Assembly: GCA_913776245.1 (NCBI GenBank)
Contig: CAJYLO010000008.1
Span: forward strand, 1-64,000
Source: an uncultured Chryseobacterium sp.
GTDB taxonomy: Bacteria > Bacteroidota > Bacteroidia > Flavobacteriales > Weeksellaceae
Length of the DNA stretch: 64,000 bases
Reading direction: 5' to 3'
The translations under genes and the position numbers were made by a program. The first letter of the stretch is position 1; the number at the start of each line of letters is the position of its first letter. The notes beneath the pieces are model-generated. The model was given only the letters and a program-made list of their open reading frames with translations. It was not told where the DNA came from and made no database searches. This document shows, one piece after another, positions 35,201 to 42,725 of this stretch.

Positions 35201-38200
35201 CAGTGAACTCTATTAGTAAGGATTTTATGAAAGATGTACGAACAGAAAACACCATTATGTATGATGTGGATGTTTCTGGTAGCACAAAATTCTATTTACC
35301 TGTACAAACTGTAAGTAATATTAATAACAATTTTGCAATATCTACAACGAACCTTTCCTATAAAAATAATGCTAATGGTATCGGTAATGCTTATTTTATA
35401 GGCCGTCCTGAAACTAAAGAAGAACAAATGGAAGTTTATTTGGATACTAAAAAATCTAAAGAGGAATACACCTATGTTAACAACCTGCTAAAAACAAAAA
35501 AGACATATAATCGTGATAATACAGGCTGGTTTTTAGAAACTTATCAACATGATGGTTTTGGAAATATTTTACAAAAAACAATCACCTCAAGTATTGATCC
35601 CAACTCTAAAACAGATATTGTACAATATGATTCAAAAGGGAAATTTGTCATCAAAAAAACAGACAATCTAGGATTAGAAACTAATATCACTTACAATAAT
35701 TGGGGACAAGTTCTTACTCAAACTGATCCTCTGGGAATTGTGTTGACCAATGAATATGACGGATGGGGTAAACTTTTGAAATCAAAAACAAATCTTGGGG
35801 GCACTACAACTTATACATACCAAAAGGCATCAAATGGTGATGCAATAGTTACGGAATATAGTCCAGATGGTGATCAAATAATATCTTACACTAACAAATT
35901 TGGGCAAAAGTACAAATCGACTTCAAAAAAATTCGGATCAGGGCAATATATTTCCATTGTGACCTCTTTTGATAATCTTGGTAGAGAAACAGGAAAATCG
36001 GAGCCATATTCTGGGCAATCACCAACACAATGGAATCTTATAGAATATGATGAATATTCTCGTCCTAAAAAAGCAACTGCTTTCACAGGAAAAATTGCGG
36101 AGACAACTTATAATGGAAGAGTAGTAACTACAACTGAAACCAATGCCAACAACCGTTTCAAAAAACAAACTTCAGATGCGTTAGGAAACATAATATCTTC
36201 GGAAGATTTAGGAGGAATTATCAATTTTAAATATAATGCAGCAGGACAAAATATAGAGGCTAATTACGGAGGAAATATTGTAAAAACATCTTATGACGTT
36301 TGGGGAAATAAAACCCGTTTTGAAGATCCATCTAATGGTGTATACACCTACGAATATAATGGTTATATGGGTGCTATTTCCAAAACTAAAAATCCCAAAG
36401 GTATAGTCAAATATACTTATAACAATAAGGGGCAGCTAATTGAACAGAAAGAAACAACTGGAAAATTAGATATGTACGGCGGCTATAAGAAGATTATTAA
36501 TTTTACATATAATGATAAAGGACTTATTACAAAAAAATATGGGACATCTCTGGGGAAACCATATAATAGTACTATTTCCTATGATAGTTATGGAAGAATT
36601 TTAAGCTCTTCTGAAGATAGTAATGGGAAATATTTCATAAAGAAAGGAATTGCTTATGATGATAAAATGCGAGTAACTTCTTATGAAAAATCCCTCTATT
36701 CTTCAGGAGTGCTTACCAAAGTAAATATTGAAAATGTATATGACTCATGGAATGGAGAATTATATCAGATAAAAGAAAAAAATACAGGAAAAGTTCTTTG
36801 GGAATTACAACAGGTAAATGATAAAGGTCAGGTAACACAGGCAAAACTGGGAAGTACAAATATTATTAATACTTATGCGACCAATGGCTTTTTAAACAAT
36901 ATCAACCATACCTCTACCGCATCAGGAAATACAATTTTGCAAATTGGTTATAGTTTTAATGCAATTAAAAATGAGTTAAATAGCAGAACTACCGGTGGAG
37001 ATTTCAATATTCTTGAACAATTTGTATATGATGATAACAACCGTTTGGTAAACTGGACAGATCCTGCAACCGGAACATTTACTCAAAATCAGAACCGAAA
37101 CGTATATGACACAAAAGGCAGAATTACCTATAACGATCAGGTTGGAAATATCAAATTTGATAATGCCCAAAAACTTTATCAGGCAACAGGGATGACCTTA
37201 AACGCTTCGGGAACAAATAATTATAATAATGATCTGATCCAAAGCGTTCAATATAATGAGAATAACGATCCCCTTTTCATTGATGGCGAAAAAGGAGATG
37301 TAGCTTTTGAGTATGGACTTGCCAGTATGCGTCAACGGGTTACGTATGGTGGAAACTTTGGTCAGGAAGAAGGGGCAGAAGGAAAATTTACAAAATATTA
37401 CAGTGAGGATGGTAGTTACGAAATCGTTCGCAACAACCAAACCGGGCAGGAAAAACATCTTATCTATATCGGTGGAAATCCCTATGAAAGTAATATTGTT
37501 TATTTAAAAGAATTTACAAACAGTACCCCAAAATTTGTTTTTTTACATAAAGATTATATTGGATCAGTTCTAGCAATAACCGATGATGCTGGAAACAAAC
37601 TGGAACAACGTCACTTTGATGCTTGGGGAAATCTAACTCATCTGAAAGTTGGCAGCAATGCCATTATTACAGATAAAAACCAGATTAGAGATTATTTAGC
37701 CAATGGAAATTTAGTAATTGACAGAGGCTATACTTCCCACGAGCATTTTGCAGAAGTTGGCATCATCCACATGAATGGCAGGTTATATGATCCTTTATTA
37801 AGGAGATTCATTAATGCCGACGAAAATATACAGGATCCATACAACACCCAGAACTATAATAAATATGGATATGTAATGAACAATCCACTGATGTACAGTG
37901 ACCCTAGTGGAGAGTTTGTATTTGCAATTTTTGCGGCACTACCTGTTTTTTGGGGTACAGTTGCAACAGCTGCAGTATTGGGAGCTGCAATTGGAGCGGG
38001 AATGTACGCATTAATGGCTTGGAACAACCAGAGCTGGAACTGGGGAGCATTTGGGAAATCTATTTTTATGGGCTTTTTTACGGGTGCGGTATCAAGTGGA
38101 TTGGGACAGGTCTTTAGCGCCACAGGATTTTGGGCAACAGTAGGTAATGGAGCATTAGCAGGAGCAGGAAGCGGTGGACTTACTTCTATTATCAATGGAA

Positions 38201-38895
38201 CCAACTTTTTAGAAGGCTTGGTAAAAGGTGGCGTGATTGGTGGTGCTGTTGCAGGTATAAGTTGGCAAATTAATAGAATGGTGGGTACTCCTTCCGATAA
38301 GACTGTAGATGTATTAGATAATTCTGATAATGTAACTGGAGATCCTGTGGAACAAAGTTCAAAAAAAGTTAAAGAAGTTATGAAGACTGATTTTAAAGGA
38401 AAAAATCCTACAAATGGAAGTATTAAAGTTTTACACAAAGAGAGCGATTTACCTAAACATTTAAAAGATAATGGCTATAAATTTGATGGAGAAACCTTAG
38501 TAAATGGCAATGGAGAAAAAGTCCTTGCAACTACTACTCCTTTTTATGGAAATAAGTATATGAGGTATGTATTTGCTCCTAATGCTTTCAAATCTGCAGA
38601 ATTACTGACGCTTACTACTGGTCATGAAATGCTTCATGGAGTTTTATTTAGCAATGGGTTTAGTTCATCAGAACTTGCTACTGGGTCATGGAATATGGCT
38701 AATAAATTTCCAACTGATCATCACGCTATTATAGCTGAATGGGAAAAACAGTATATAAAATTAAGAGGTTGGCAAAAACTTAATTTGCCTATGGAACCTG
38801 CCTATGACCTGAGTACTATGAGAAATTACAACCCCGGATTTAATTCAAATTTTGATAAAATGATGGGACTAATGAAAAAATTTTTAAAACAATGA
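32269..38895 (+). CDS. Secreted RHS/YD-repeat polymorphic toxin-like protein with HExxH C-terminus
   Basis: The 2208-residue protein has a signal peptide (MKNFYTFILSTFSILGFSQ), an SpvB-like domain (about 92-165, QLQYTLPIALPPGVKSV), five FG-GAP/VCBS-type calcium-loop motifs (FNGDGYVDF about 400, DIDGDGIYEVF 505, FNGDGIVNT 573, FNGDSVVDF 627, YNKDGKTDI 693), a YD-repeat shell (about 1080-1700) and the RHS core ending MNGRLYDPLLRRFINADENI and SDPSG (about 1877). The variable C-terminus has glycine-rich membrane-like segments (1883-2005), then a polar domain with HEMLH (His2119, Glu2120, His2123) and DHHAIIAEW (2150-2158, possible third ligand). That arrangement suggests a zinc metallopeptidase toxin. 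The next gene overlaps the stop codon. Confidence 0.88.
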   Translation: MKNFYTFILSTFSILGFSQTILNQSETASRSVQDPNVVILAPGFNAKSSISNPFYAKIGEPTDTPTNPTNSDAGSGNPSGTVGSNSFHDTQGNIEVNGGGQLQYTLPIALPPGVKSVAPQVNLAYTSGSGNGIAGFGWSLSGITSISRVGKNFEKDGEVKGIQFDYSDYYSFNGQRLILKSGEYGKNGAEYVTEKFSNIKIKGLGEFNSFYTTIKGTASFEVTFEDGSTGIYGYYVPYGTPAMYSATTPTEYYLWRWKDAQGNSIYYNYSYSNNVAVISSIQWGGNDTLGTSHFNEIVFNYEQRLSSEQSYKEGVSFTQDKILKSVVVNTNGNLFRKYIIENKKESNSNYQFVENIAVYNPNNESANPITFLYPTQTNVNPITSSIPNSDPFDKVVLTGDFNGDGYVDFLMEGSQLKLGAFNDNYSIIPINLNLIKNSPNAIVINYLVDENNKITQGNGIILYENDYVKSYVFRNNTFVETFSKYVGKPQWCIGFSFCNLIKKLDFGDIDGDGIYEVFVKIGRQEGDLFGGGGKPQGFYIIDEFIVRLKNANLPVIQINENREDVIDFVRNETYTDFNGDGIVNTIRIYNSKYSVFEFQKIDNNTYKKNLVFTGNLLDSQDPNIPYLFGDFNGDSVVDFCIPIADKQSSWRFYMGTGKGFTTQLKTNFLYFEKPIRDQVGNDLRTLIHNYYYNYDYNKDGKTDIIRFKTYNNLNLMNDSFRNVGYSIETRVVSSVSSGNIEFSTLNNITYSKSILGNMEFTLYMPLVANINTINYVYDFHIYWKTELIKYKSQIPLPNLLSINSIVQGGVNTSIKYEEISSQNNLYLGQNNMTFPYQEKENLTKLFVVSQLQVPINGNTFLKQDFRYRGLTTHLQGRGLIGFRQTTRSSWYSDDLVNTKIWSGAEIDPINEGLPIKEWSIKTNTESQIFPTDISENNTQLLTFNSTQYRFDKLLNGNLVNINNISPSEKPNIVSATIPVNSISKDFMKDVRTENTIMYDVDVSGSTKFYLPVQTVSNINNNFAISTTNLSYKNNANGIGNAYFIGRPETKEEQMEVYLDTKKSKEEYTYVNNLLKTKKTYNRDNTGWFLETYQHDGFGNILQKTITSSIDPNSKTDIVQYDSKGKFVIKKTDNLGLETNITYNNWGQVLTQTDPLGIVLTNEYDGWGKLLKSKTNLGGTTTYTYQKASNGDAIVTEYSPDGDQIISYTNKFGQKYKSTSKKFGSGQYISIVTSFDNLGRETGKSEPYSGQSPTQWNLIEYDEYSRPKKATAFTGKIAETTYNGRVVTTTETNANNRFKKQTSDALGNIISSEDLGGIINFKYNAAGQNIEANYGGNIVKTSYDVWGNKTRFEDPSNGVYTYEYNGYMGAISKTKNPKGIVKYTYNNKGQLIEQKETTGKLDMYGGYKKIINFTYNDKGLITKKYGTSLGKPYNSTISYDSYGRILSSSEDSNGKYFIKKGIAYDDKMRVTSYEKSLYSSGVLTKVNIENVYDSWNGELYQIKEKNTGKVLWELQQVNDKGQVTQAKLGSTNIINTYATNGFLNNINHTSTASGNTILQIGYSFNAIKNELNSRTTGGDFNILEQFVYDDNNRLVNWTDPATGTFTQNQNRNVYDTKGRITYNDQVGNIKFDNAQKLYQATGMTLNASGTNNYNNDLIQSVQYNENNDPLFIDGEKGDVAFEYGLASMRQRVTYGGNFGQEEGAEGKFTKYYSEDGSYEIVRNNQTGQEKHLIYIGGNPYESNIVYLKEFTNSTPKFVFLHKDYIGSVLAITDDAGNKLEQRHFDAWGNLTHLKVGSNAIITDKNQIRDYLANGNLVIDRGYTSHEHFAEVGIIHMNGRLYDPLLRRFINADENIQDPYNTQNYNKYGYVMNNPLMYSDPSGEFVFAIFAALPVFWGTVATAAVLGAAIGAGMYALMAWNNQSWNWGAFGKSIFMGFFTGAVSSGLGQVFSATGFWATVGNGALAGAGSGGLTSIINGTNFLEGLVKGGVIGGAVAGISWQINRMVGTPSDKTVDVLDNSDNVTGDPVEQSSKKVKEVMKTDFKGKNPTNGSIKVLHKESDLPKHLKDNGYKFDGETLVNGNGEKVLATTTPFYGNKYMRYVFAPNAFKSAELLTLTTGHEMLHGVLFSNGFSSSELATGSWNMANKFPTDHHAIIAEWEKQYIKLRGWQKLNLPMEPAYDLSTMRNYNPGFNSNFDKMMGLMKKFLKQ

Positions 38896-39464
38896 AAAAA
38901 TTAATAATTCTTATATTTTTAATCTTATTGACATCATGTGAAAATTCTAAATCTAATGATACAATTGAACTCAATTATGAGTTCTTAAAAAATGAAAAAA
39001 AAATTGAGCTAAAATTTTTTAATAATACTCAAGAAAATTTTATTGTAATTGTTCCGAAAGTAATAGGTTTTAATGATATGGGGTCGGGAGAGAACAAAGT
39101 TGAAAGATATTCTAACCTTCAGGCAATTATAACTACTCCTACGGAAAACACAATAATTGGACGGAAAATGCGAAATATCCTACTTGAGAATACAAGCTTA
39201 AAAACCAATATGGAAAACTCACCGACAGCAATTTCTTTAAAAAGGGGGGAAACCAAAATTTTAAATTATAAATTAGAAAATGATTTTCTTCGAAATCATA
39301 CTTATAAAAGTACATTCTTTAAAATGAGAGATGTTTTAAATGTTCCATATAATATTGACATGATTAAGAAGTTGCTTGAAAATAAAAGTGAGAATGATTA
39401 TAAAATCTATTTAGATGATTTTACGATTAAAGATAGTATAGTTATTAAAATGGGTAATGGGTAG
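38892..39464 (+). CDS. Lipoprotein, candidate immunity protein to the RHS toxin
   Basis: This 190-residue protein starts MKKLIILIFLILLTSC (lipobox Cys16) and continues as a soluble beta-rich domain (ELNYEFLKNEKKIELKFFNN, IVIVPKVIGFND, TAISLKRGETKILNYKLEN). I recognise no family. The ATG overlaps the RHS stop codon (ATGA), the standard placement of an immunity gene. A lipid anchor would hold it in the periplasm or outer membrane, where a metallopeptidase delivered from outside would act. An alternative is an RHS-assembly partner. Very AT-rich, like the RHS tail, consistent with recent horizontal origin of the module end. Confidence 0.7.
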   Translation: MKKLIILIFLILLTSCENSKSNDTIELNYEFLKNEKKIELKFFNNTQENFIVIVPKVIGFNDMGSGENKVERYSNLQAIITTPTENTIIGRKMRNILLENTSLKTNMENSPTAISLKRGETKILNYKLENDFLRNHTYKSTFFKMRDVLNVPYNIDMIKKLLENKSENDYKIYLDDFTIKDSIVIKMGNG

Positions 39465-39591
39465 AACTTTAAAAAAATCCAGTTTTTATTCAACACGCTT
39501 AATCCCATCTACATCTCTCTAACTCCAAACAATTACAATAAATTTATAAAACATTGATAAATAGCACATACAACTCCAAGGAACTCCCCAC

Positions 39592-39628
39592 GCTGGCGCG
39601 AGCGTCCCGCCATAAGTGTTCGAAACCT
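39592..39628. repeat. Left inverted repeat of the IS4-family element
   Basis: Left arm, 37 bp, with CCCGCC where the right arm has CTCGCC. Confidence 0.85.
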
Positions 39629-40775
39629 ATCCAGATTGATATATTTCATTGACTTTATTGGGGTCTCCTCCACATTTTAGGACAATATCTTTTATAATAA
39701 GTACTTCAAGCTCTTGTGCAAACTTGAGCTTGGGTATTTTATAACCTTTTAATTTGTTCATTTTTTTATAAACTGTTAACAGTATTGCCATAATCAAAGT
39801 CATGTATAAAACCACTTTTATCCCATTGGTATCTCTACTTAGTAAATGCTTAAAATTAAGATTCTGCTTAATGAATTTAAAGAAAACCTCTATTTCCCAA
39901 CGCTGTTTGTAAATGTCACATATCTCTTTTGCAGTGCGGCTTTTGCTGTTACTCAAGAAATAAAAGACTTCGCCATTTTCTTTTTCTTGCGCAATAATTA
40001 ATCGTAAAAAAGATTCTGTCTTCTTCCCCTTTTTATCAAATAATTTTACCTCTAAATCATCTTTTATCAATAGTCTTTCTGTTTCGTTTTTGATGATTTT
40101 ATTCTCCCGAATTTTCTCATAACGAGTATAATTATTCAGACGTGTTACAAAAATAAAATCGCTTTGAGAAAATTCATCAAAGGTTTTTCTTGATTGAATC
40201 CCTCTATCAAAAACCAAAATATTTTCCCCACTCAAGGCACATTCTTGTATCAATTCTTTCAGTGCAAAATCTTCAGAAACAAAAGCTTGCTCAGTAAATA
40301 TTTTGGAATGAATTGGGATGTTAGAAAACGCTACACTAAATTTAATCGACTTTTTTGTATTGTTTTGATTAATCAACATTCCTTCTTTCAATAATTTAGA
40401 AGAAATACTTACCAAAGTTGAATCAAAAGAAATAATGTTATCTTTCTTTTTTAAATATTTTTTTTGAAATTTCGTAAGACAATTTCTAAATATGGCTTCA
40501 AAAAAATCTACTTTTATACTTACCAAACGATCTCTTATAGAGTTGTATTTTACCCCATCAAAGCTACTTTTTGCAATGTTTTTAAAAGTCAAAGAATGGT
40601 AAAATTCTTCCAGTACTCTTAAAGAATTATCTTTTACATTAAGCATCGAAAAAAGCAATAATTGAAACACAGTTTCACCATGCAATTTTTTAACTTGAAA
40701 ATCTACTATATATTCTACTGATAACTTCTCTAGCTCTACTTTCGGTATATAATCTAAAACTTCGGAAACTTTCAT
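39627..40775 (-). CDS. IS4-family transposase
   Basis: The 382-residue DDE transposase has catalytic Asp118 (ISFDSTLVS), Asp190 (LVFDRGIQS) and the IS4 signature Y-x2-R-x3-E-x6-K: Tyr289, Arg292, Glu296 and Lys303 in YKQRWEIEVFFKFIK. The N-terminal DNA-binding part (LHGETVFQLLLFSMLN) is intact, with no frameshift or stop, so the element is probably active or only recently silent. It lies 163 bp downstream of the candidate immunity gene, on the opposite strand, and does not interrupt a recognised gene. Confidence 0.93.
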   Translation of the reverse strand: MKVSEVLDYIPKVELEKLSVEYIVDFQVKKLHGETVFQLLLFSMLNVKDNSLRVLEEFYHSLTFKNIAKSSFDGVKYNSIRDRLVSIKVDFFEAIFRNCLTKFQKKYLKKKDNIISFDSTLVSISSKLLKEGMLINQNNTKKSIKFSVAFSNIPIHSKIFTEQAFVSEDFALKELIQECALSGENILVFDRGIQSRKTFDEFSQSDFIFVTRLNNYTRYEKIRENKIIKNETERLLIKDDLEVKLFDKKGKKTESFLRLIIAQEKENGEVFYFLSNSKSRTAKEICDIYKQRWEIEVFFKFIKQNLNFKHLLSRDTNGIKVVLYMTLIMAILLTVYKKMNKLKGYKIPKLKFAQELEVLIIKDIVLKCGGDPNKVNEIYQSG

Positions 40776-40802
40776 GGTTTCTTGTAAAGATAAGAATGTT
40801 TA

Positions 40803-40839
40803 AGGTTTCGAACACTTATGGCGAGACGCTCGCGCCAGC
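40803..40839. repeat. Right inverted repeat of the IS4-family element
   Basis: Right arm, 37 bp, 36 of 37 identical to the left arm in inverted orientation. Confidence 0.85.
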
Positions 40840-40846
40840 ACTGGGG

Positions 40847-40964
40847 GCGGATTTACAATCCGTGCTTTTATATAATTAAAAATAAAGCAGTATCACAATT
40901 TGTTACTGCTTTTTTAGTATTTTAGATAATTGATGTTTGTTGCAGTCACGGATTACAAATCCGC
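40847..40964. repeat. REP-like inverted pair
   Basis: GCGGATTTACAATCCGTG (40847-40864) and CACGGATTACAAATCCGC (40947-40964) are inverted copies matching at 16 of 18 positions, each a hairpin in its own right (CGGAT/ATCCG). An intrinsic terminator sits between them. The IS right end is only 7 bp away. Confidence 0.6.
40884..40912. terminator. Intrinsic terminator between the REP-like repeats
   Basis: AAAGCAGTA and TACTGCTTT pair over 9 bp with an 11-base loop, followed by TTTTAG on the plus strand. It may originally have ended the RHS-immunity operon before the IS inserted, or it may serve the left end of the polysaccharide cluster. Confidence 0.65.
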
Positions 40965-40980
40965 AACCATTGGAAGAACT

Positions 40981-41532
40981 CTAAATTTTATTGTTAATAT
41001 ACCCTTCCGTTGCATTTATATTAGAGGTAATCACAGCGGGATTGCCAATCACCACAGAATTAGCCGGAACATCCGTATTCACATAGGCATTCGGAGCAAT
41101 CAGGACGTTATTTCCGATGGTTATTTTTCCTACAATTACAGCATTCGGACCAATCCAGACTTCATCTCCAATGACCGGAACGCCTTCATTTTTTCCACGG
41201 TTGGACTGGGCAATAGTCACGCCTTGCGCTATATTACAGTTTCTCCCGATTTTAGCTTTCGGATTGATCACGAGATGTCCCCAATGACCGAGATATAAAC
41301 CTTCACCAATCTCCGTTTCCGGGTAGAGCTGGAAGCCGTAAAGGATTTGATAATGACGTAGAATCAGCTTATAAAACAATCCTATAACTGGTGTTTTATA
41401 ATATTTCTGAGCTTTTCTGAAAAGATAAATATAATGCAGATTCGGGCTGAAGCATTTCTTCAAAATCTGAAAATGAGAAAGATAACGGCCGCTTTCTCTG
41501 TAAAAATCTTTTTGGATGATAGAATAGCTCAT
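40981..41532 (-). CDS. Serine acetyltransferase-like hexapeptide-repeat acyltransferase
   Basis: The 183-residue protein has a helical N-terminus (ESGRYLSHFQILKKCFSPNL) and a left-handed beta-helix with hexapeptide repeats (IGEGLYLGHWGHLVINPKAK, IGRNCNIAQGVTIA, IGDEVWIGPNAVIVGKITIG, VLIAPNAYVNTDVPANSV). The catalytic-type His is in GHWGHL. Although similar to CysE-type enzymes, its position in the polysaccharide cluster favours acylation of a sugar. It is 39 bp downstream of a glycosyltransferase and belongs to the three-gene minus-strand unit started by the KAS III-like gene. Confidence 0.85.
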   Translation of the reverse strand: MSYSIIQKDFYRESGRYLSHFQILKKCFSPNLHYIYLFRKAQKYYKTPVIGLFYKLILRHYQILYGFQLYPETEIGEGLYLGHWGHLVINPKAKIGRNCNIAQGVTIAQSNRGKNEGVPVIGDEVWIGPNAVIVGKITIGNNVLIAPNAYVNTDVPANSVVIGNPAVITSNINATEGYINNKI

Positions 41533-41571
41533 GGAATAAAATTACAAATTAGAAGGAAAATCTCGCAAAAA

Positions 41572-42720
41572 TCATAGATGATCTATAATTTCCATAATTC
41601 GGTTTACAGAATTTTCCAGATCAAAAGGCATTTGGTAGTTTGCCAGTTTTTTTTGATAATCATCAAAACTTTCCGGATGTTGCAATGCTTGTTTCATCCC
41701 TTGGTAGATGCCTTCATCGGAATTATCTGTGATGAGGCCTAGATTACCTTCATTCAGCATCTCCCGCACGCCGGAAACATCGGTTGCTATAATGTTCTTC
41801 TTCAGCGTAATGGCTTCAAAAAGAACCGTAGGAAAACCTTCGTAGCGGGAACTCAGGATATAATAATTGGCTTGTCTGAAATAAGGATAAGGATTATCTG
41901 TGAAGCCAAACATAGTTGCAGTCTCATCCACGCCAAGATCGGATTTCAGCTTTTTAATCGTCTCAAAATCATAACCATCACCCAAAATCAAAACCCGGTG
42001 CGGGAAACCATCATCCAAAAGCCTTTTGTGGACCCTCAGCAAGCGGTCAAATCCCTTTTGAGGAAATACAGTTCCTACTGAAACAAACGTAGGAACAGAC
42101 TCATCAAATTGATAATTGATGACAGGTTTTTCGGATTTTGTGAGAATTTCTTGGGTGTCCAAAGGATTGTAAATTCTTACAATTTTGTCTTTTTCGGCTT
42201 GGTTTTCTGCCAGGGATAAAAAAGTCTCCTGGATTTTTTCGGAAATCACCATTACTTTATCATATCTGAAAAATCGCCTGATTTTTTCCGGAGTATAGCC
42301 GCTGACCTGTGTGAGATCATTATGGATCCACATCAGTTTTTTTGAAGACTTCAGCGGACTGTTCAGGATCTCGTCCATAAAACCATGGATGGCTGCAAAT
42401 TCTATATCGTACTGTTTGTTTTTCAGCTTTTTCCGGTAAAGTATTTTGGGATATTTTTTCAGAAGCTTCTGGTAAACAACACGGTACACTTTTTTTGGAA
42501 GATCTTTTGGACGATTGGTAGTAATCATCTCGCCTCGGTTCAGAAACATCACATTCACCCAATCCGGAACATCCGGCAGATATTTCCCGGAATAGAGATT
42601 CAGCAAAAGATCAACTTCATACTTGTCTTTAGGAAGATTTCTGAGAAACGTCACCAAGACTTTTTCTGCGCCGCCGTGACGCAGAGAACCGATTCTGATA
42701 AGGATCTTTTTCTTCAACAA
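41572..42720 (-). CDS. GT4-family glycosyltransferase
   Basis: A 382-residue retaining glycosyltransferase has the N-terminal LIRIGSLRHGGAEKVLVTFL, and the C-terminal GT4 signature YILSSRYEGFPTVLFEAITL with E-x7-E, plus VGTVFPQKGFDRLLRVHKRL and ILGDGYDFETIKKL. It transfers a sugar from an NDP donor in the cytoplasm. It starts 5 bp after the KAS III-like gene and precedes the acyltransferase. It resembles the other GT4 gene at 44668-45822 in layout (RxGGAEKV, MIWIHNDLT versus IGWFHTDVS), so the two may share an origin. Confidence 0.9.
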   Translation of the reverse strand: MLKKKILIRIGSLRHGGAEKVLVTFLRNLPKDKYEVDLLLNLYSGKYLPDVPDWVNVMFLNRGEMITTNRPKDLPKKVYRVVYQKLLKKYPKILYRKKLKNKQYDIEFAAIHGFMDEILNSPLKSSKKLMWIHNDLTQVSGYTPEKIRRFFRYDKVMVISEKIQETFLSLAENQAEKDKIVRIYNPLDTQEILTKSEKPVINYQFDESVPTFVSVGTVFPQKGFDRLLRVHKRLLDDGFPHRVLILGDGYDFETIKKLKSDLGVDETATMFGFTDNPYPYFRQANYYILSSRYEGFPTVLFEAITLKKNIIATDVSGVREMLNEGNLGLITDNSDEGIYQGMKQALQHPESFDDYQKKLANYQMPFDLENSVNRIMEIIDHL

Positions 42721-42725
42721 TTGCT

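Larger units (their letters stand above)
39592..40839. mobile_element. IS4-family insertion sequence
   Basis: A 1248-bp element is bounded by 37-bp inverted repeats at 39592-39628 and 40803-40839 that differ at one position (both begin GCTGGCGCGAGCGT at the outer end). The repeats contain a GC-rich hairpin unlike the surrounding AT-rich DNA. The single transposase gene nearly fills the element and its stop codon lies in the left repeat. No target-site duplication is clear; the outer flanks share only CCCCA, so the exact ends could be a few bases further out. Confidence 0.85.

Noticed and set aside
37854..38438. 194-codon minus-strand frame antisense to the RHS C-terminus
   Set aside because: It is proline/alanine-rich only because it mirrors the glycine-rich membrane-like segment of the RHS protein.
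38892..39464. Cytoplasmic immunity protein of a T6SS effector
   Set aside because: It has a clear lipoprotein signal, and no T6SS genes are in the window; an envelope role fits better.
39465..39591. Extra gene between the immunity gene and the IS
   Set aside because: The 127 bp hold only short AT-rich frames with no start or domain.
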